From: Spirochaetaceae bacterium
Lineage (GTDB): Bacteria > Spirochaetota > Spirochaetia > Treponematales > Breznakiellaceae
Direction: 5' to 3'
Length of the DNA stretch: 15,368 nt
NCBI GenBank assembly: GCA_031257135.1
Contig: JAIRPH010000104.1
Coordinates: 1 to 15,368, forward strand
In this document: positions 1-7,444 of the stretch, piece after piece
How the letters are laid out: each line of letters begins with the position of its first letter
Numbering within the stretch: position 1 is the stretch's first letter
Position numbers and translations under genes: made by a program
Notes under the pieces: model-generated
What the model was told of the DNA's origin: nothing
Seen by the model: only the letters and a program-made list of their open reading frames with translations
Databases searched by the model: none

Positions 1-444
1 CTGACTCATGCGTTGAGGGCGTACGTTCAGGGCTTTGCGGCGCGGAATCCCGCGGTAACCGACGAGGACAAGGAAAAGATGTCCCTGCCTCTGCGGGATA
101 CGACGCCTACTCATCATCCTGCGCCGGACATAAGACCGGAAACCGAGGCTGAACCCAGCGGACGAGGGACCCATACGGTAACGGCAATCAACCCTCACAC
201 CCGGACTAAGGAAAAGCCGCCGATGACCGCCGGGATTGCCTTCGCCTGCCGAGTGCGGCGGGCGGATGAGCCTAAATCCCATGCCGAGGATATGCCCTCG
301 GAGTTTCAGGCGGGGGCGGTGAAGACGTACCAGTGGGCGGAAGCGGACTACGGCAAGGTCGCGGACTACGCGGCGGCTTACGAGAACTCCACCGGAAAGC
401 GGGGCGCGTGGTCAAACGTTATCAGCCTGCTCATCAGCGGGTAA
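1..444 (+). CDS. Hypothetical protein, 3' part only
   Basis: The reading frame is open from the first base, so the start lies left of the window and only the last 147 residues are visible. I see no catalytic motif, signal peptide or membrane segment. The visible part begins with a helical stretch (LTHALRAYVQGF), then an acidic turn (VTDEDKEKM), a Thr/Pro/His-rich linker (DTTPTHHPAPDIRPE), and ends in a segment (KTYQWAEADYG to RGAWSNVISLLISG) that resembles the last strands of a beta-sandwich, such as an Ig or fibronectin fold. From memory this order is typical of hypothetical proteins found in treponemes, sometimes in several copies; that is recall, not a search result. A GC-rich hairpin with a T-run follows 30 bp after the stop. 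The TTG at 13 is not needed as a start. Confidence 0.7.
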   Translation: MTHALRAYVQGFAARNPAVTDEDKEKMSLPLRDTTPTHHPAPDIRPETEAEPSGRGTHTVTAINPHTRTKEKPPMTAGIAFACRVRRADEPKSHAEDMPSEFQAGAVKTYQWAEADYGKVADYAAAYENSTGKRGAWSNVISLLISG

Positions 445-473
445 CGCCTGCTCTCGGCTTTCGGCGTCAGCCA

Positions 474-497
474 CGCGCCGGAAGGCGCGGCGTTTTC
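474..497 (+). terminator. Intrinsic terminator after the left-edge gene
   Basis: A perfect 6-bp stem, CGCGCC (474-479) and GGCGCG (484-489), closes a GGAA tetraloop and is followed by GCGTTTTC. It lies between the plus-strand stop at 444 and the minus-strand stop at 514, which suits a terminator for the plus-strand gene. The T-run has only four bases. Confidence 0.5.
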
Positions 498-513
498 AAT
501 ACTGCGCCGCCGG

Positions 514-2367
514 CTAAAAGTGCGCTATGCCGTGTTCGCTCAGAAGAAGGTAAAACGCGCGCTGATCCTTAACGTGAAGGGCAAGCAGTCTGCCTTCGAC
601 TCGGCGGGTAATGCGTCTGATTTCCGGGTCTCGGAGAATCTCCTCCGCGGTTTCCGGGTCTGCCGGCAGATCGTACACCAGCATATCGGTTCGGCTTTGG
701 TCGAACAGCGCGGCTCGGCCGAGAACTTTCTTAAAAAGCTCCTCCCAATGGGGCGCAGGGTTCGGATCGATGAGGAGCTTAAACCGCTCAATCCGCTCGC
801 TTATCTGCCGCAGGTTTATACATCCGGCGATAAAAGACGCCGGACTTATCCGCCACCGGTCTTCGCCCAGAGGCTGTCCGATTTTGTCCAGATATACCCG
901 CCGTTCCAGCGAATCGCCCTGAACCGTAACCAGAAACAACTCCCGATCCGCAATAGCCCGATACTCCCGGAGCGGACGGGGCGGACGAGCGTCAGTTAAG
1001 CCCAAACACCAAAGCCCAAACGAAGTAATACGCGCCGCTTTCAGCGAGTCATAGGGCGATACAGGATACTGCTTGTCATGGTACCGCCGATACAAGGGCG
1101 GATTAGCCTGCGTAATCTCCAGCAGTCCGAAAACCGCAAAAATATAACAGTAAGCCTTGAACAAAGGCCGTACGAGAAGCGTATGCCGCAGGATGCCCTC
1201 GGGATGAAACTCTTGATGTTCGGCGTTAAAGAGCAGTCCCTCAAACCACAGGGTATCGGCTTTTACTTTCAGAGACCTTTCCAGATTTTTATCGCAGAAT
1301 GAAAAATCTTTCCCGGTAATCCTGATGTACTCGGCAATCTTGTCCGCATCAAACCAGCCCCCGTCTTGAGCGATCTCTAAGAGTATGCCGTAAAAAACCT
1401 TCCGGGACAAAGGCAAACCGGAAGAGTGTTCCAGATAATTCCCGGCAGTCCTGCTGAGATGATCAATACCGATCATATACTCAAGATACCGGCGATCCGA
1501 GGCGCGCAGGTTTTCAGCGTAGCGAGGACTGAGATTGAAAAACGCCTGCATCATCTTCCGAATCTCATCATAACCGTCTTCAAAACACTGCGGCTGATAA
1601 TTAAACATACACAGCATAAACCGAGCCGCAAGGTCAACGCTGTCCGGCGCGCAATCGCCGCTTATCCTGAAGGGCTGAAAGCCGGTAGACGCCCGCAGTT
1701 CCGCAAGGTCTCGCTTTTTGAAGCCTCCTCGCGCGAGCTTTTCCCAATCTTCATCGCCGACCCGTTCCAGTACAGTCCGAATCGTATCGCACAGCAGAGG
1801 AAATATTTCCCCGATCAAAGGACTGTTGTCCCAAACCTCTTCCGGCGGAGGCGGTTCCTCAAGCCGGCGCGCAGATACCTGATACAACCGCGGCGGCGCA
1901 AGCCACCGCGATAAAACAGTCCGTAAAAACGTAGGAAGAAACGTAACCGGACATCCGTAATGGATGCTGATAGGAAGAAAATCAAGACGCAGAACCGGAT
2001 TAAACCGCAACTCGGTCCGCCGCGAATACGCGGAGGTTTTAACCAGTAAAGACCTATCCGATTCCGCCTCAAACCGCCGGATCGGTACATAATCCGTAAA
2101 AGCCGCGGTAGAGAGTAGGTCCCGCGTTAAAACCGGCAGAGCGAAAAACCATTCCCGGAATTCCGCTACCGTAGCGAAATTCAGCTTCTCCGCGATTAAG
2201 TCTATGAGTTCGTTCTTGTAGGTAACCTCCGCAGGCGTACCGAAAAGACTTTTATACGCGCTCCGCAGTCCCTCTACGGAAATCTCCCTAAGATGTTCCG
2301 CCAATTCCCGCAGTCGTTTCTTGAGGGACGGAAGTTCCGCAGGACTTTGGGTTTCGATGGGTTCCAT
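514..2367 (-). CDS. Partner protein of SNF2 helicase; possible helicase-associated C-terminal domain
   Basis: 617-residue soluble protein with no signal peptide. Its ATG lies 6 bp after the stop of the SNF2 gene, so the two are almost certainly co-transcribed; the only GGAG is 14 bases upstream, inside the last SNF2 codons, which suggests coupling. Residues about 29-66 (EISVEGLRSAYKSLFG, then YKNELIDLIAEKL) look like a SAP/Rho-N-type helix-loop-helix, a fold often used for DNA or RNA binding. Residues about 467-617 resemble the C-terminal region of XPB/Ssl2-like helicase-associated proteins: a beta segment (ELFLVTVQGDS), a helical RISPASFIAG segment, then ILRDPEIRRITRRVEGR and a final LLLSEHGI. 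No Walker motif is present, so it is not itself a helicase. The SAP-like and XPB-like readings rest on pattern recognition; the middle of the protein is unassigned. A role as accessory or targeting subunit of the SNF2 ATPase is inferred from the operon. Confidence 0.75.
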   Translation of the reverse strand: MEPIETQSPAELPSLKKRLRELAEHLREISVEGLRSAYKSLFGTPAEVTYKNELIDLIAEKLNFATVAEFREWFFALPVLTRDLLSTAAFTDYVPIRRFEAESDRSLLVKTSAYSRRTELRFNPVLRLDFLPISIHYGCPVTFLPTFLRTVLSRWLAPPRLYQVSARRLEEPPPPEEVWDNSPLIGEIFPLLCDTIRTVLERVGDEDWEKLARGGFKKRDLAELRASTGFQPFRISGDCAPDSVDLAARFMLCMFNYQPQCFEDGYDEIRKMMQAFFNLSPRYAENLRASDRRYLEYMIGIDHLSRTAGNYLEHSSGLPLSRKVFYGILLEIAQDGGWFDADKIAEYIRITGKDFSFCDKNLERSLKVKADTLWFEGLLFNAEHQEFHPEGILRHTLLVRPLFKAYCYIFAVFGLLEITQANPPLYRRYHDKQYPVSPYDSLKAARITSFGLWCLGLTDARPPRPLREYRAIADRELFLVTVQGDSLERRVYLDKIGQPLGEDRWRISPASFIAGCINLRQISERIERFKLLIDPNPAPHWEELFKKVLGRAALFDQSRTDMLVYDLPADPETAEEILRDPEIRRITRRVEGRLLALHVKDQRAFYLLLSEHGIAHF

Positions 2368-2373
2368 TTTTTA

Positions 2374-5235
2374 CTAAGCGTCTCCTATAAGATAAGTCAC
2401 ATCTTCCGGGGTCAGCGTTTTGAGAGACCCCGCGTCGTCAGAGAGCAATGCCCCGGCAAGATCGGTTTTCCGCCGCTGTAATTCCAGTATCCGCTCTTCA
2501 ATGGTGTCCTTCGCGATAAGACGATAGCAGAATACCGGATTCGCCTGTCCAATCCGGTGACTGCGGTCTACGGCTTGGGTTTCAGCCGCGTTGTTCCACC
2601 AAGGGTCAATAATGAAAATATAGTCCGCCGCGGTGAGATTAAGCCCGATCCCGCCGGTTTTCAGGGTCATAATGAAAGCCTTCGCCTCGCTGTCCGTCTG
2701 AAAACGCCGGACTAAGGACTGACGGTCTACGGTCGCGCCGGTCATCGTGAGATTCGGGATTCCCGCGGCCGCCAAATCTTCGCTCATCAAATCTACTGAA
2801 GCTAAAAAGTTCGTAAAAATAAGACATTTATGCCCGTTCTGTACCAGTTCCGAAACCCTATCCAGCAAATAGAGCCGTTTCGCCGAAGGTCCGCCGAATT
2901 CGCCGTCCGCCTCTGGGACGCTCGCCAAACGCCGCAGTTCCGTGAGGGCTTTAAACACGATAAACGACTCCTTCCGATATTCGCCGCTGGAAATAATCCC
3001 GTCAATAAGCCGCTTGTACTCCTGCCGCCGCCGATGATACGCCGCCAAATGAGCCTCTTCCAGCTCGATATACGCGGTCTCTTCGGTTTTCGCGGGCAGG
3101 TCTTTCAGCACGTCCCGTTTCAGCCGGCGAAGCATGAAAGGATATATCCTCGCCCGCAAATCCCGAAGCGCATCTTCGTCGCCCTCGTCCTGAATGGGAC
3201 GCAGATACCGCTGGGCGAAGAGCTTCTCAGACCCGAAAAAAGCGGGATTCAGAAACCGGAATAGACTGTACAGCTCTCCAAGATTATTCTCTATCGGCGT
3301 GCCGCTCAGAGCCAGCTTGTGGGAGGCTTTAAGCGAAAGCGCCGCCCCAGCGGTCTGAGTCGCGAGATTCTTAATGTTCTGAGATTCATCGAGTATAATA
3401 TAGAAAAAATCAATTTTTTGAAAATCCGCTGTATCCCGCCGAAGGGTCGCGTAGGTGCTGATAATCACCCCGAATTCAGACCCAGCCAATCCCGCGGGGT
3501 CTCGGCGGCTTCCGTAATGTACGGTATAGGGCAGTTCCGGCGCGAACCGGTCAAGCTCGGCGGTCCAGTTAAAGACAAGGGTCTTAGGACAGAGGATAAG
3601 ACACTTGCCGGAAGCCCCGGAAGCGTACCGCTCGCGGAGCAACGCTATCGCCTGTATGGTTTTCCCTAATCCCATCTCGTCGGCGAGGCACGCGCCCATC
3701 CGATGTTCCCGCAGATAATCAAGCCACCGAACCCCGTATTCCTGATAAGGACGAAGACTGCCGTTAGCCAAAGACCACGTTCCCCTGCGCTCGGCAATGC
3801 TGTTATAGTTCTTAAAAAAAGGACGGGCATCTTCCCAAGGCGCGCCCTCAATCTCGATAGAATCATCCTGAAGCAGAAGGGGAATATCATAATAAGAAAG
3901 CTCTACGCCGTTTTCCTGACCCTTAACCTGAGAGATCAGCCGCTCCAGCCGATCCATGGTACGCTTGTCCGGGAAAGATCGGACGCCGTCGGCTAAGGCG
4001 ATGCACGCGGATTTTCGGTATTCCGCCATAAACCGGGCAAAGGAAAAGGTTTCGCCCTCGATTTCCACCTCGGCGTTCCCCGATAAATAGTCGATGCCCT
4101 TACCCATAGAAAGCCGGATTCTCGGCTTAGAGAAACTCAGCTTGTACCCCGCAAGGGTCTGCGTTTCCAGCAGAACAAACCGCTGAGACAGCTCAATAAT
4201 ATGCTCTCCCAAAAAACGGCTTGCAAACTCCGGGGCGATGATAAAACGTCCCCTTTCCTCATATACCGATTTCTTGGCGTTTTCCTTGTTTCCCTTACTG
4301 AGCATACTTCGGAAGAGGTCTTCCGGCGGCTCCGGAAAGATCACTTCCGCAATACCCAAGACTTTATCAGTCTCGTCGGTCTCGACGACGGCGATAATAT
4401 CCTCGCGCTCAAGAAACAGCGGCGGAAATCCCCGCAGAAAACTAATAGGACGCACATGAAGATAGCCGTATTGATCGATTTCCATGAAAAGCAACGCCGG
4501 CAGAGCCGAAGCCGGACGAATCCGTCTGACGGTCCAGCCTTCGTAAAAAATATCCACGTTGGTAAAGGTCGAAACAATCAGCGAAAGAAACGCGGGCAGT
4601 TCATTCTTTTGTAACCGCGAATATACTCGGTCGGTTTCAGCCCAGCGCAGTCCCAAATCTTTAATAGAATATATCCGGTCTTGGGCGACCGCATACCGGG
4701 GAGATACGGTATAAAAACTCGGTACGCCGACGCCCGGCTTATCCGCATTACTGCCGGCGGTTTTCTTCAGTTCAGGCTTCCTGCCGGTCGCGACCGCGGT
4801 TCCTGATTCATCCTGCACGGTCATAGCTATCGTTACATTGCCGGCGGACGCCTCTTCGATACGCAACGCGCATCGATAGGTTCCCTCCGCCTTCTGGAGG
4901 ATTTCCCCCTGAGAATTCCGCAGTAAACCCGCGTCAAGCGCCAGCTCGATAAGCCTATCATCCGGGTCAAAAAGAGTATACCCGTCATTCTCTGCCCCTT
5001 CAAAATCAATGATATACGAGTATTCCAGCGTATGTTTCCGCGCCAGAAACGCCCGAAGCAATTCCCTCTGCACGCCGGTAAACCTACGGAAATCAGGCGC
5101 CTGCCTAATCTTTGCCGCCGTTTGGAAACGGAAAAACGCCCGCTCTCCTTCCCGTCCCAGCATAAAATAAAACCCCTCTTTACCAGACCGTTCGGTCTTC
5201 GGCAGGGTTATACCGCTTCGTTTCGCTTCCGTCAT
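2374..5235 (-). CDS. SNF2/RapA-type DEAD-box-like ATPase (superfamily 2)
   Basis: 953 residues from the ATG at 5235. The C-terminal half is a complete SNF2 ATPase: motif I LADEMGLGKT at about 515-530, motif II DESQ at about 615 (the usual bacterial DEx(Q/H) form), motif III LALSGTPIENN, then motif V (TGGIGLNLTAADYI) and motif VI (QAVDRSHRIGQ) at about 860-895. These proteins translocate on double-stranded DNA and remodel protein-DNA complexes; the bacterial substrate is usually unknown. The N-terminal ~450 residues are not assigned; I see no SWIM zinc-binding cysteines. A TTG at 5274 could extend the frame by 13 residues, but it is better read as the -35 box TTGACA (5274-5269), with AATAGT 18 bp on (5250-5245). 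That places the transcript start 2-3 bases before the ATG. There is no Shine-Dalgarno. The gene is first in a two-gene operon and divergent from the acetyltransferase. Confidence 0.93.
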   Translation of the reverse strand: MTEAKRSGITLPKTERSGKEGFYFMLGREGERAFFRFQTAAKIRQAPDFRRFTGVQRELLRAFLARKHTLEYSYIIDFEGAENDGYTLFDPDDRLIELALDAGLLRNSQGEILQKAEGTYRCALRIEEASAGNVTIAMTVQDESGTAVATGRKPELKKTAGSNADKPGVGVPSFYTVSPRYAVAQDRIYSIKDLGLRWAETDRVYSRLQKNELPAFLSLIVSTFTNVDIFYEGWTVRRIRPASALPALLFMEIDQYGYLHVRPISFLRGFPPLFLEREDIIAVVETDETDKVLGIAEVIFPEPPEDLFRSMLSKGNKENAKKSVYEERGRFIIAPEFASRFLGEHIIELSQRFVLLETQTLAGYKLSFSKPRIRLSMGKGIDYLSGNAEVEIEGETFSFARFMAEYRKSACIALADGVRSFPDKRTMDRLERLISQVKGQENGVELSYYDIPLLLQDDSIEIEGAPWEDARPFFKNYNSIAERRGTWSLANGSLRPYQEYGVRWLDYLREHRMGACLADEMGLGKTIQAIALLRERYASGASGKCLILCPKTLVFNWTAELDRFAPELPYTVHYGSRRDPAGLAGSEFGVIISTYATLRRDTADFQKIDFFYIILDESQNIKNLATQTAGAALSLKASHKLALSGTPIENNLGELYSLFRFLNPAFFGSEKLFAQRYLRPIQDEGDEDALRDLRARIYPFMLRRLKRDVLKDLPAKTEETAYIELEEAHLAAYHRRRQEYKRLIDGIISSGEYRKESFIVFKALTELRRLASVPEADGEFGGPSAKRLYLLDRVSELVQNGHKCLIFTNFLASVDLMSEDLAAAGIPNLTMTGATVDRQSLVRRFQTDSEAKAFIMTLKTGGIGLNLTAADYIFIIDPWWNNAAETQAVDRSHRIGQANPVFCYRLIAKDTIEERILELQRRKTDLAGALLSDDAGSLKTLTPEDVTYLIGDA

Positions 5236-5244
5236 GATTTTCGT

Positions 5245-5274
5245 ACTATTTCTCTTTTCCCGCTCGTATGTCAA
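5245..5274 (-). promoter_or_regulatory. Putative promoter of the SNF2 operon
   Basis: Reading the minus strand, TTGACA (5274-5269) is followed after 18 bp by AATAGT (5250-5245), which matches TATAAT at four of six positions. Nine bases separate the -10 from the ATG at 5235, so the mRNA would be nearly leaderless. Confidence 0.45.
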
Positions 5275-5293
5275 GAGCGGAAATTCTCAGATT

Positions 5294-5307
5294 CGCCGCC
5301 TGCGGCG
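5294..5307. repeat. 14-bp palindrome between divergent genes
   Basis: CGCCGC-CT-GCGGCG is a perfect GC-rich palindrome. It lies between the SNF2 -35 box and the vat -35 box (5319). It could be an operator for either gene or a simple hairpin; no second copy is visible in the window. Confidence 0.4.
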
Positions 5308-5318
5308 TCTAAAGCCTA

Positions 5319-5346
5319 TTGACAAAAAATTAAAATGGCATACATT
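5319..5346 (+). promoter_or_regulatory. Sigma-70 promoter of the acetyltransferase gene
   Basis: A consensus -35 TTGACA (5319-5324), a 16-bp spacer and the -10 TACATT (5341-5346). Transcription should start near 5352, about 5 bases before the ATG, so the mRNA is nearly leaderless. No Shine-Dalgarno is present. Confidence 0.65.
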
Positions 5347-5357
5347 AAAAACATCTT
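5347..5357. repeat. Left 11-bp direct repeat flanking vat
   Basis: AAAAACATCTT ends at the base before the vat ATG. An identical 11-mer occurs at 6008-6018, beginning on the last base of the vat stop codon. See the matching entry and finding. Confidence 0.6.
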
Positions 5358-6008
5358 ATGGAAGATAAACCCGATCCAAATGCGGTATTCCCCGTTCCCA
5401 ATGTAAAAACGGTAATATACATAAAACCAACGATTAAGAATAAAAATATCATCGTCGGCGATTTTACTTACTTCAGCGATGCCGATTTTGAACGTCATGT
5501 AACGCATTTTTACCCGGATTTTTACCATGACAAATTGATTATAGGCAAATTTTGTCAAATAGGGTCAGACGTGGAATTCATAATGAACGGCGCAAATCAT
5601 CAAATGCATTGCGTTTCAACCTTTCCCTTTTACATTTTTGAAAAATGGAATGAACAGACGCCGTCATTGGATAAAATGCCCCTAAAAGGCGATACCATCA
5701 TCGGAAACGACGTATGGATAGGACAAAACGCCGTAATACTGCCGGGCGTAACAATCGGAGACGGCGTCATAATCGGAACAAAAAGCGTTGTAGGAAGCAA
5801 CGCCGAACCCTATTCAATACTAGCCGGAAATCCCGCAAAAGTTATTCGGAAAAGATTTGACGATGAACTGATCGCATTACTCTTAGCCTTGAAATGGTGG
5901 GATTTCCCTATTGAGGAAATAAACGCCTTAATACCTGTATTGCATAATAACAATCTGGAATATGTAAAGCAAAAGATAAAAGAAATAATTGCCCCGCCCT
6001 GTTCCTGA
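5358..6008 (+). CDS. vat: Vat/CatB-type xenobiotic O-acetyltransferase
   Basis: 216 residues, the usual length for the hexapeptide-repeat (left-handed beta-helix) xenobiotic acetyltransferases. The family uses acetyl-CoA to acetylate a hydroxyl on streptogramin A or chloramphenicol; members act as trimers in the cytoplasm. The N-terminus (PDPNAVFPVP, then IKPTIKNKNIIVGDFTYFS) is closest to Vat rather than CatB. The catalytic histidine region is NGANHQMHCVSTFPF, with His81 in the position of the family's active-site His. The hexapeptide coils GDTIIGNDVWIGQNAVILPG and VTIGDGVIIG follow, then AGNPAKVIRKRFDDE and the KWWDFPIEEIN helix. The start fits the family, although the leader is only about 5 bases. 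The gene is AT-richer than the SNF2 operon and carA beside it and sits between two 11-bp direct repeats, which suggests acquisition. Whether it confers resistance or acetylates another substrate cannot be read from the sequence. Confidence 0.9.
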   Translation: MEDKPDPNAVFPVPNVKTVIYIKPTIKNKNIIVGDFTYFSDADFERHVTHFYPDFYHDKLIIGKFCQIGSDVEFIMNGANHQMHCVSTFPFYIFEKWNEQTPSLDKMPLKGDTIIGNDVWIGQNAVILPGVTIGDGVIIGTKSVVGSNAEPYSILAGNPAKVIRKRFDDELIALLLALKWWDFPIEEINALIPVLHNNNLEYVKQKIKEIIAPPCS

Positions 6009-6018
6009 AAAACATCTT
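6008..6018. repeat. Right 11-bp direct repeat flanking vat
   Basis: AAAAACATCTT identical to 5347-5357. Its last base touches the GTGTCAGAC arm of the dispersed repeat starting at 6019. Together the copies bracket almost exactly the vat coding region. Confidence 0.6.
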
Positions 6019-6067
6019 GTGTCAGACGCCTACAGATGTCCGGCGTAAGGGCGAGAGTGTCTGACAC
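6019..6067. repeat. REP-like repeat at the 3' end of carA
   Basis: GTGTCAGAC (6019-6027) and GTCTGACAC (6059-6067) are perfect 9-bp inverted arms; the right arm is part of the 11-bp near-palindrome GTGTCTGACAC (6057-6067). Inside, CGCC (6028-6031) can pair with GGCG (6042-6045). The same GTGTCWGACAC motif recurs around the transposase at 7452-7967 and at 9048-9161. The carA stop codon (6030-6032) lies inside this element. Confidence 0.75.
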
Positions 6068-7202
6068 CGAAAGCCGGGGCGTCAGCGGCGGCTCTCGCCT
6101 GCTCGATGAACCGGTCCAGCAAGAACTCCGTATCCCGCGGACCGGGACAGCCTTCAGGATGAAACTGTACCGCAGAAAACGGTCCCACCGTAGATCGGAT
6201 GCCCTCAACGGTGCCGTCGTTGGCGTTAATGAACCACGGTTCCCAGCCTTTTGGGAGGCTTTCAGGACGGACCGCATAGCCGTGGTTTTGACTGGTAATG
6301 TAACAGCGTTTCGTACCGGCTTCGAGACAAGGCTGATTCTGTCCCCGATGTCCGTAGGGCAGTTTGTAAGTGTCTCCTCCTGCCGCCAATGCCATAATTT
6401 GATTCCCTAGACAAACCCCGAAAATAGGTTTTCCCCGTTCAAAAGCGCGCCGAACCGCGGCGACGGTTTTACCGCAGGACTTCGGGTCTCCCGGACCGTT
6501 TGAGAGAAACAGCCCGTCATACTCGCTTTCCCGGATATCCCAGTTCCAAGGAACTTGGAGGACCTCTGCATTCCGGGATAGAAGACAGCGCAATATGTTC
6601 GCTTTCGCGCCGCAGTCGATGAGCAGAATCCGTACAAGCTTTCCCGAAGGGTTCAGCGGAGAAAAGAGTTTCGGTTCTGCCGGCGAAACCTCGGCTACCG
6701 GATGATCCGGAATCCCTGAATCAAATGCCGCCTCCCGCGTTCCCGCTACGAGAATCTTCCCCCGCATGACCCCATGTTCCCGCAATCGGCAGGTTAAAGC
6801 TCTAGTATCTATGCCGTAAATGCCGGGAACATTGTTTTTTTCAAGCCATCCCGCAAGAGAAGCGCCAGAGGTGAAATGGCTTGGTTCATCACAGGCTTCA
6901 GCAACCGCAAAGCCCGAAACCTGAATCCGATCCGACTCAAAATGCAGAGGAATGCCTTGTTCGTCGAAAAAGGGCGTTCCAGTTTTCCTGTTTAGAGGGA
7001 CGCCATAGTTTCCTGTTAAGGGATAGGTCGAAACGAGAATCTGCCCTCGAAAACTAGGGTCAGTCAAAGCCTGTGGGTACCCGGTCATACCGGTTGTAAA
7101 AACCACTTCTCCCGCTTGAGATCGGGCTTTTCCGAAAGACCAGCCTGCGTATTCAGACCCATCTTCCAACACAAGCCGAGCCGTAATATCTTTCTTTTTC
7201 AT
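6030..7202 (-). CDS. carA: Carbamoyl-phosphate synthase small (glutaminase) subunit
   Basis: 390 residues. It hydrolyses glutamine and passes ammonia to the large subunit CarB for carbamoyl phosphate, the precursor of pyrimidines and arginine. The N-terminal domain carries LVLEDGSEYAGWSFG and VVFTTGMTGYPQALTDPSF, typical of CarA. The C-terminal class I glutamine amidotransferase has Cys264 in FGVCLGNQ, and His348 and Glu350 in QFHPEG, completing the triad at the usual positions. The ATG at 7202 is chosen because GAGG lies 5 bases upstream; the ATG at 7220 has no ribosome site. carB is not adjacent. A weak TTGAAA (7306-7301), 16 bp, TAACAC may be the promoter. After the usual end of the protein (LLDRFIEQ), the last dozen residues (GVRHSRPYAGHL) and the stop are encoded by the repeat at 6019-6067. 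The gene converges with vat. Confidence 0.95.
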   Translation of the reverse strand: MKKKDITARLVLEDGSEYAGWSFGKARSQAGEVVFTTGMTGYPQALTDPSFRGQILVSTYPLTGNYGVPLNRKTGTPFFDEQGIPLHFESDRIQVSGFAVAEACDEPSHFTSGASLAGWLEKNNVPGIYGIDTRALTCRLREHGVMRGKILVAGTREAAFDSGIPDHPVAEVSPAEPKLFSPLNPSGKLVRILLIDCGAKANILRCLLSRNAEVLQVPWNWDIRESEYDGLFLSNGPGDPKSCGKTVAAVRRAFERGKPIFGVCLGNQIMALAAGGDTYKLPYGHRGQNQPCLEAGTKRCYITSQNHGYAVRPESLPKGWEPWFINANDGTVEGIRSTVGPFSAVQFHPEGCPGPRDTEFLLDRFIEQARAAADAPAFGVRHSRPYAGHL

Positions 7203-7383
7203 ATTTTCCTCGTTTACCATATTTGCAGGTGAAATTCTTCCGAGATCGGCACAGCGCTATTTCTACCTGTCGTAGATAGTGTTATTAAATTCCCGCAAGA
7301 TTTCAAGCCCTATATCGATAGATGTGACGGAAACGCCTCGTCGAAAATGCGGGGAACCTACCTTGACGAGAATAGAGTCAAAC

Positions 7384-7444
7384 GCGGTGCAGACGATCTT
7401 ACATGGGTATTATACCTGATACGCGGTATTATGTCTGACACCGC
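7384..7444. repeat. REP-like hairpin at the 3' side of the transposase gene
   Basis: GCGGTGCAGAC (7384-7394) can pair with GTCTGACACCGC (7433-7444), an 11-bp stem with a single bulged A. The loop contains the perfect palindrome GGTATTATACC (7406-7416). The right arm includes the TGTCTGACAC repeat, so the 10-bp inverted repeat is part of a larger structured element, as expected for REP sequences recognised by RAYT enzymes. Confidence 0.6.

Noticed and set aside
5236..5274. TTG start extending the SNF2 protein by 13 residues
   Set aside because: The TTG is the first three bases of a TTGACA box with a -10 downstream, and it has no ribosome site.
520..5322. Long plus-strand frames opposite the SNF2 operon
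   Set aside because: Shadows of two GC-rich minus-strand genes; their translations have biased, motif-free composition.
7203..7220. ATG at 7220 as the carA start
   Set aside because: No ribosome site before it; the ATG at 7202 has GAGG at proper distance and gives a typical CarA N-terminus.
7203..7383. Coding gene between carA and the RAYT unit
   Set aside because: No frame with start and ribosome site; only the possible carA promoter and short hairpins are visible.
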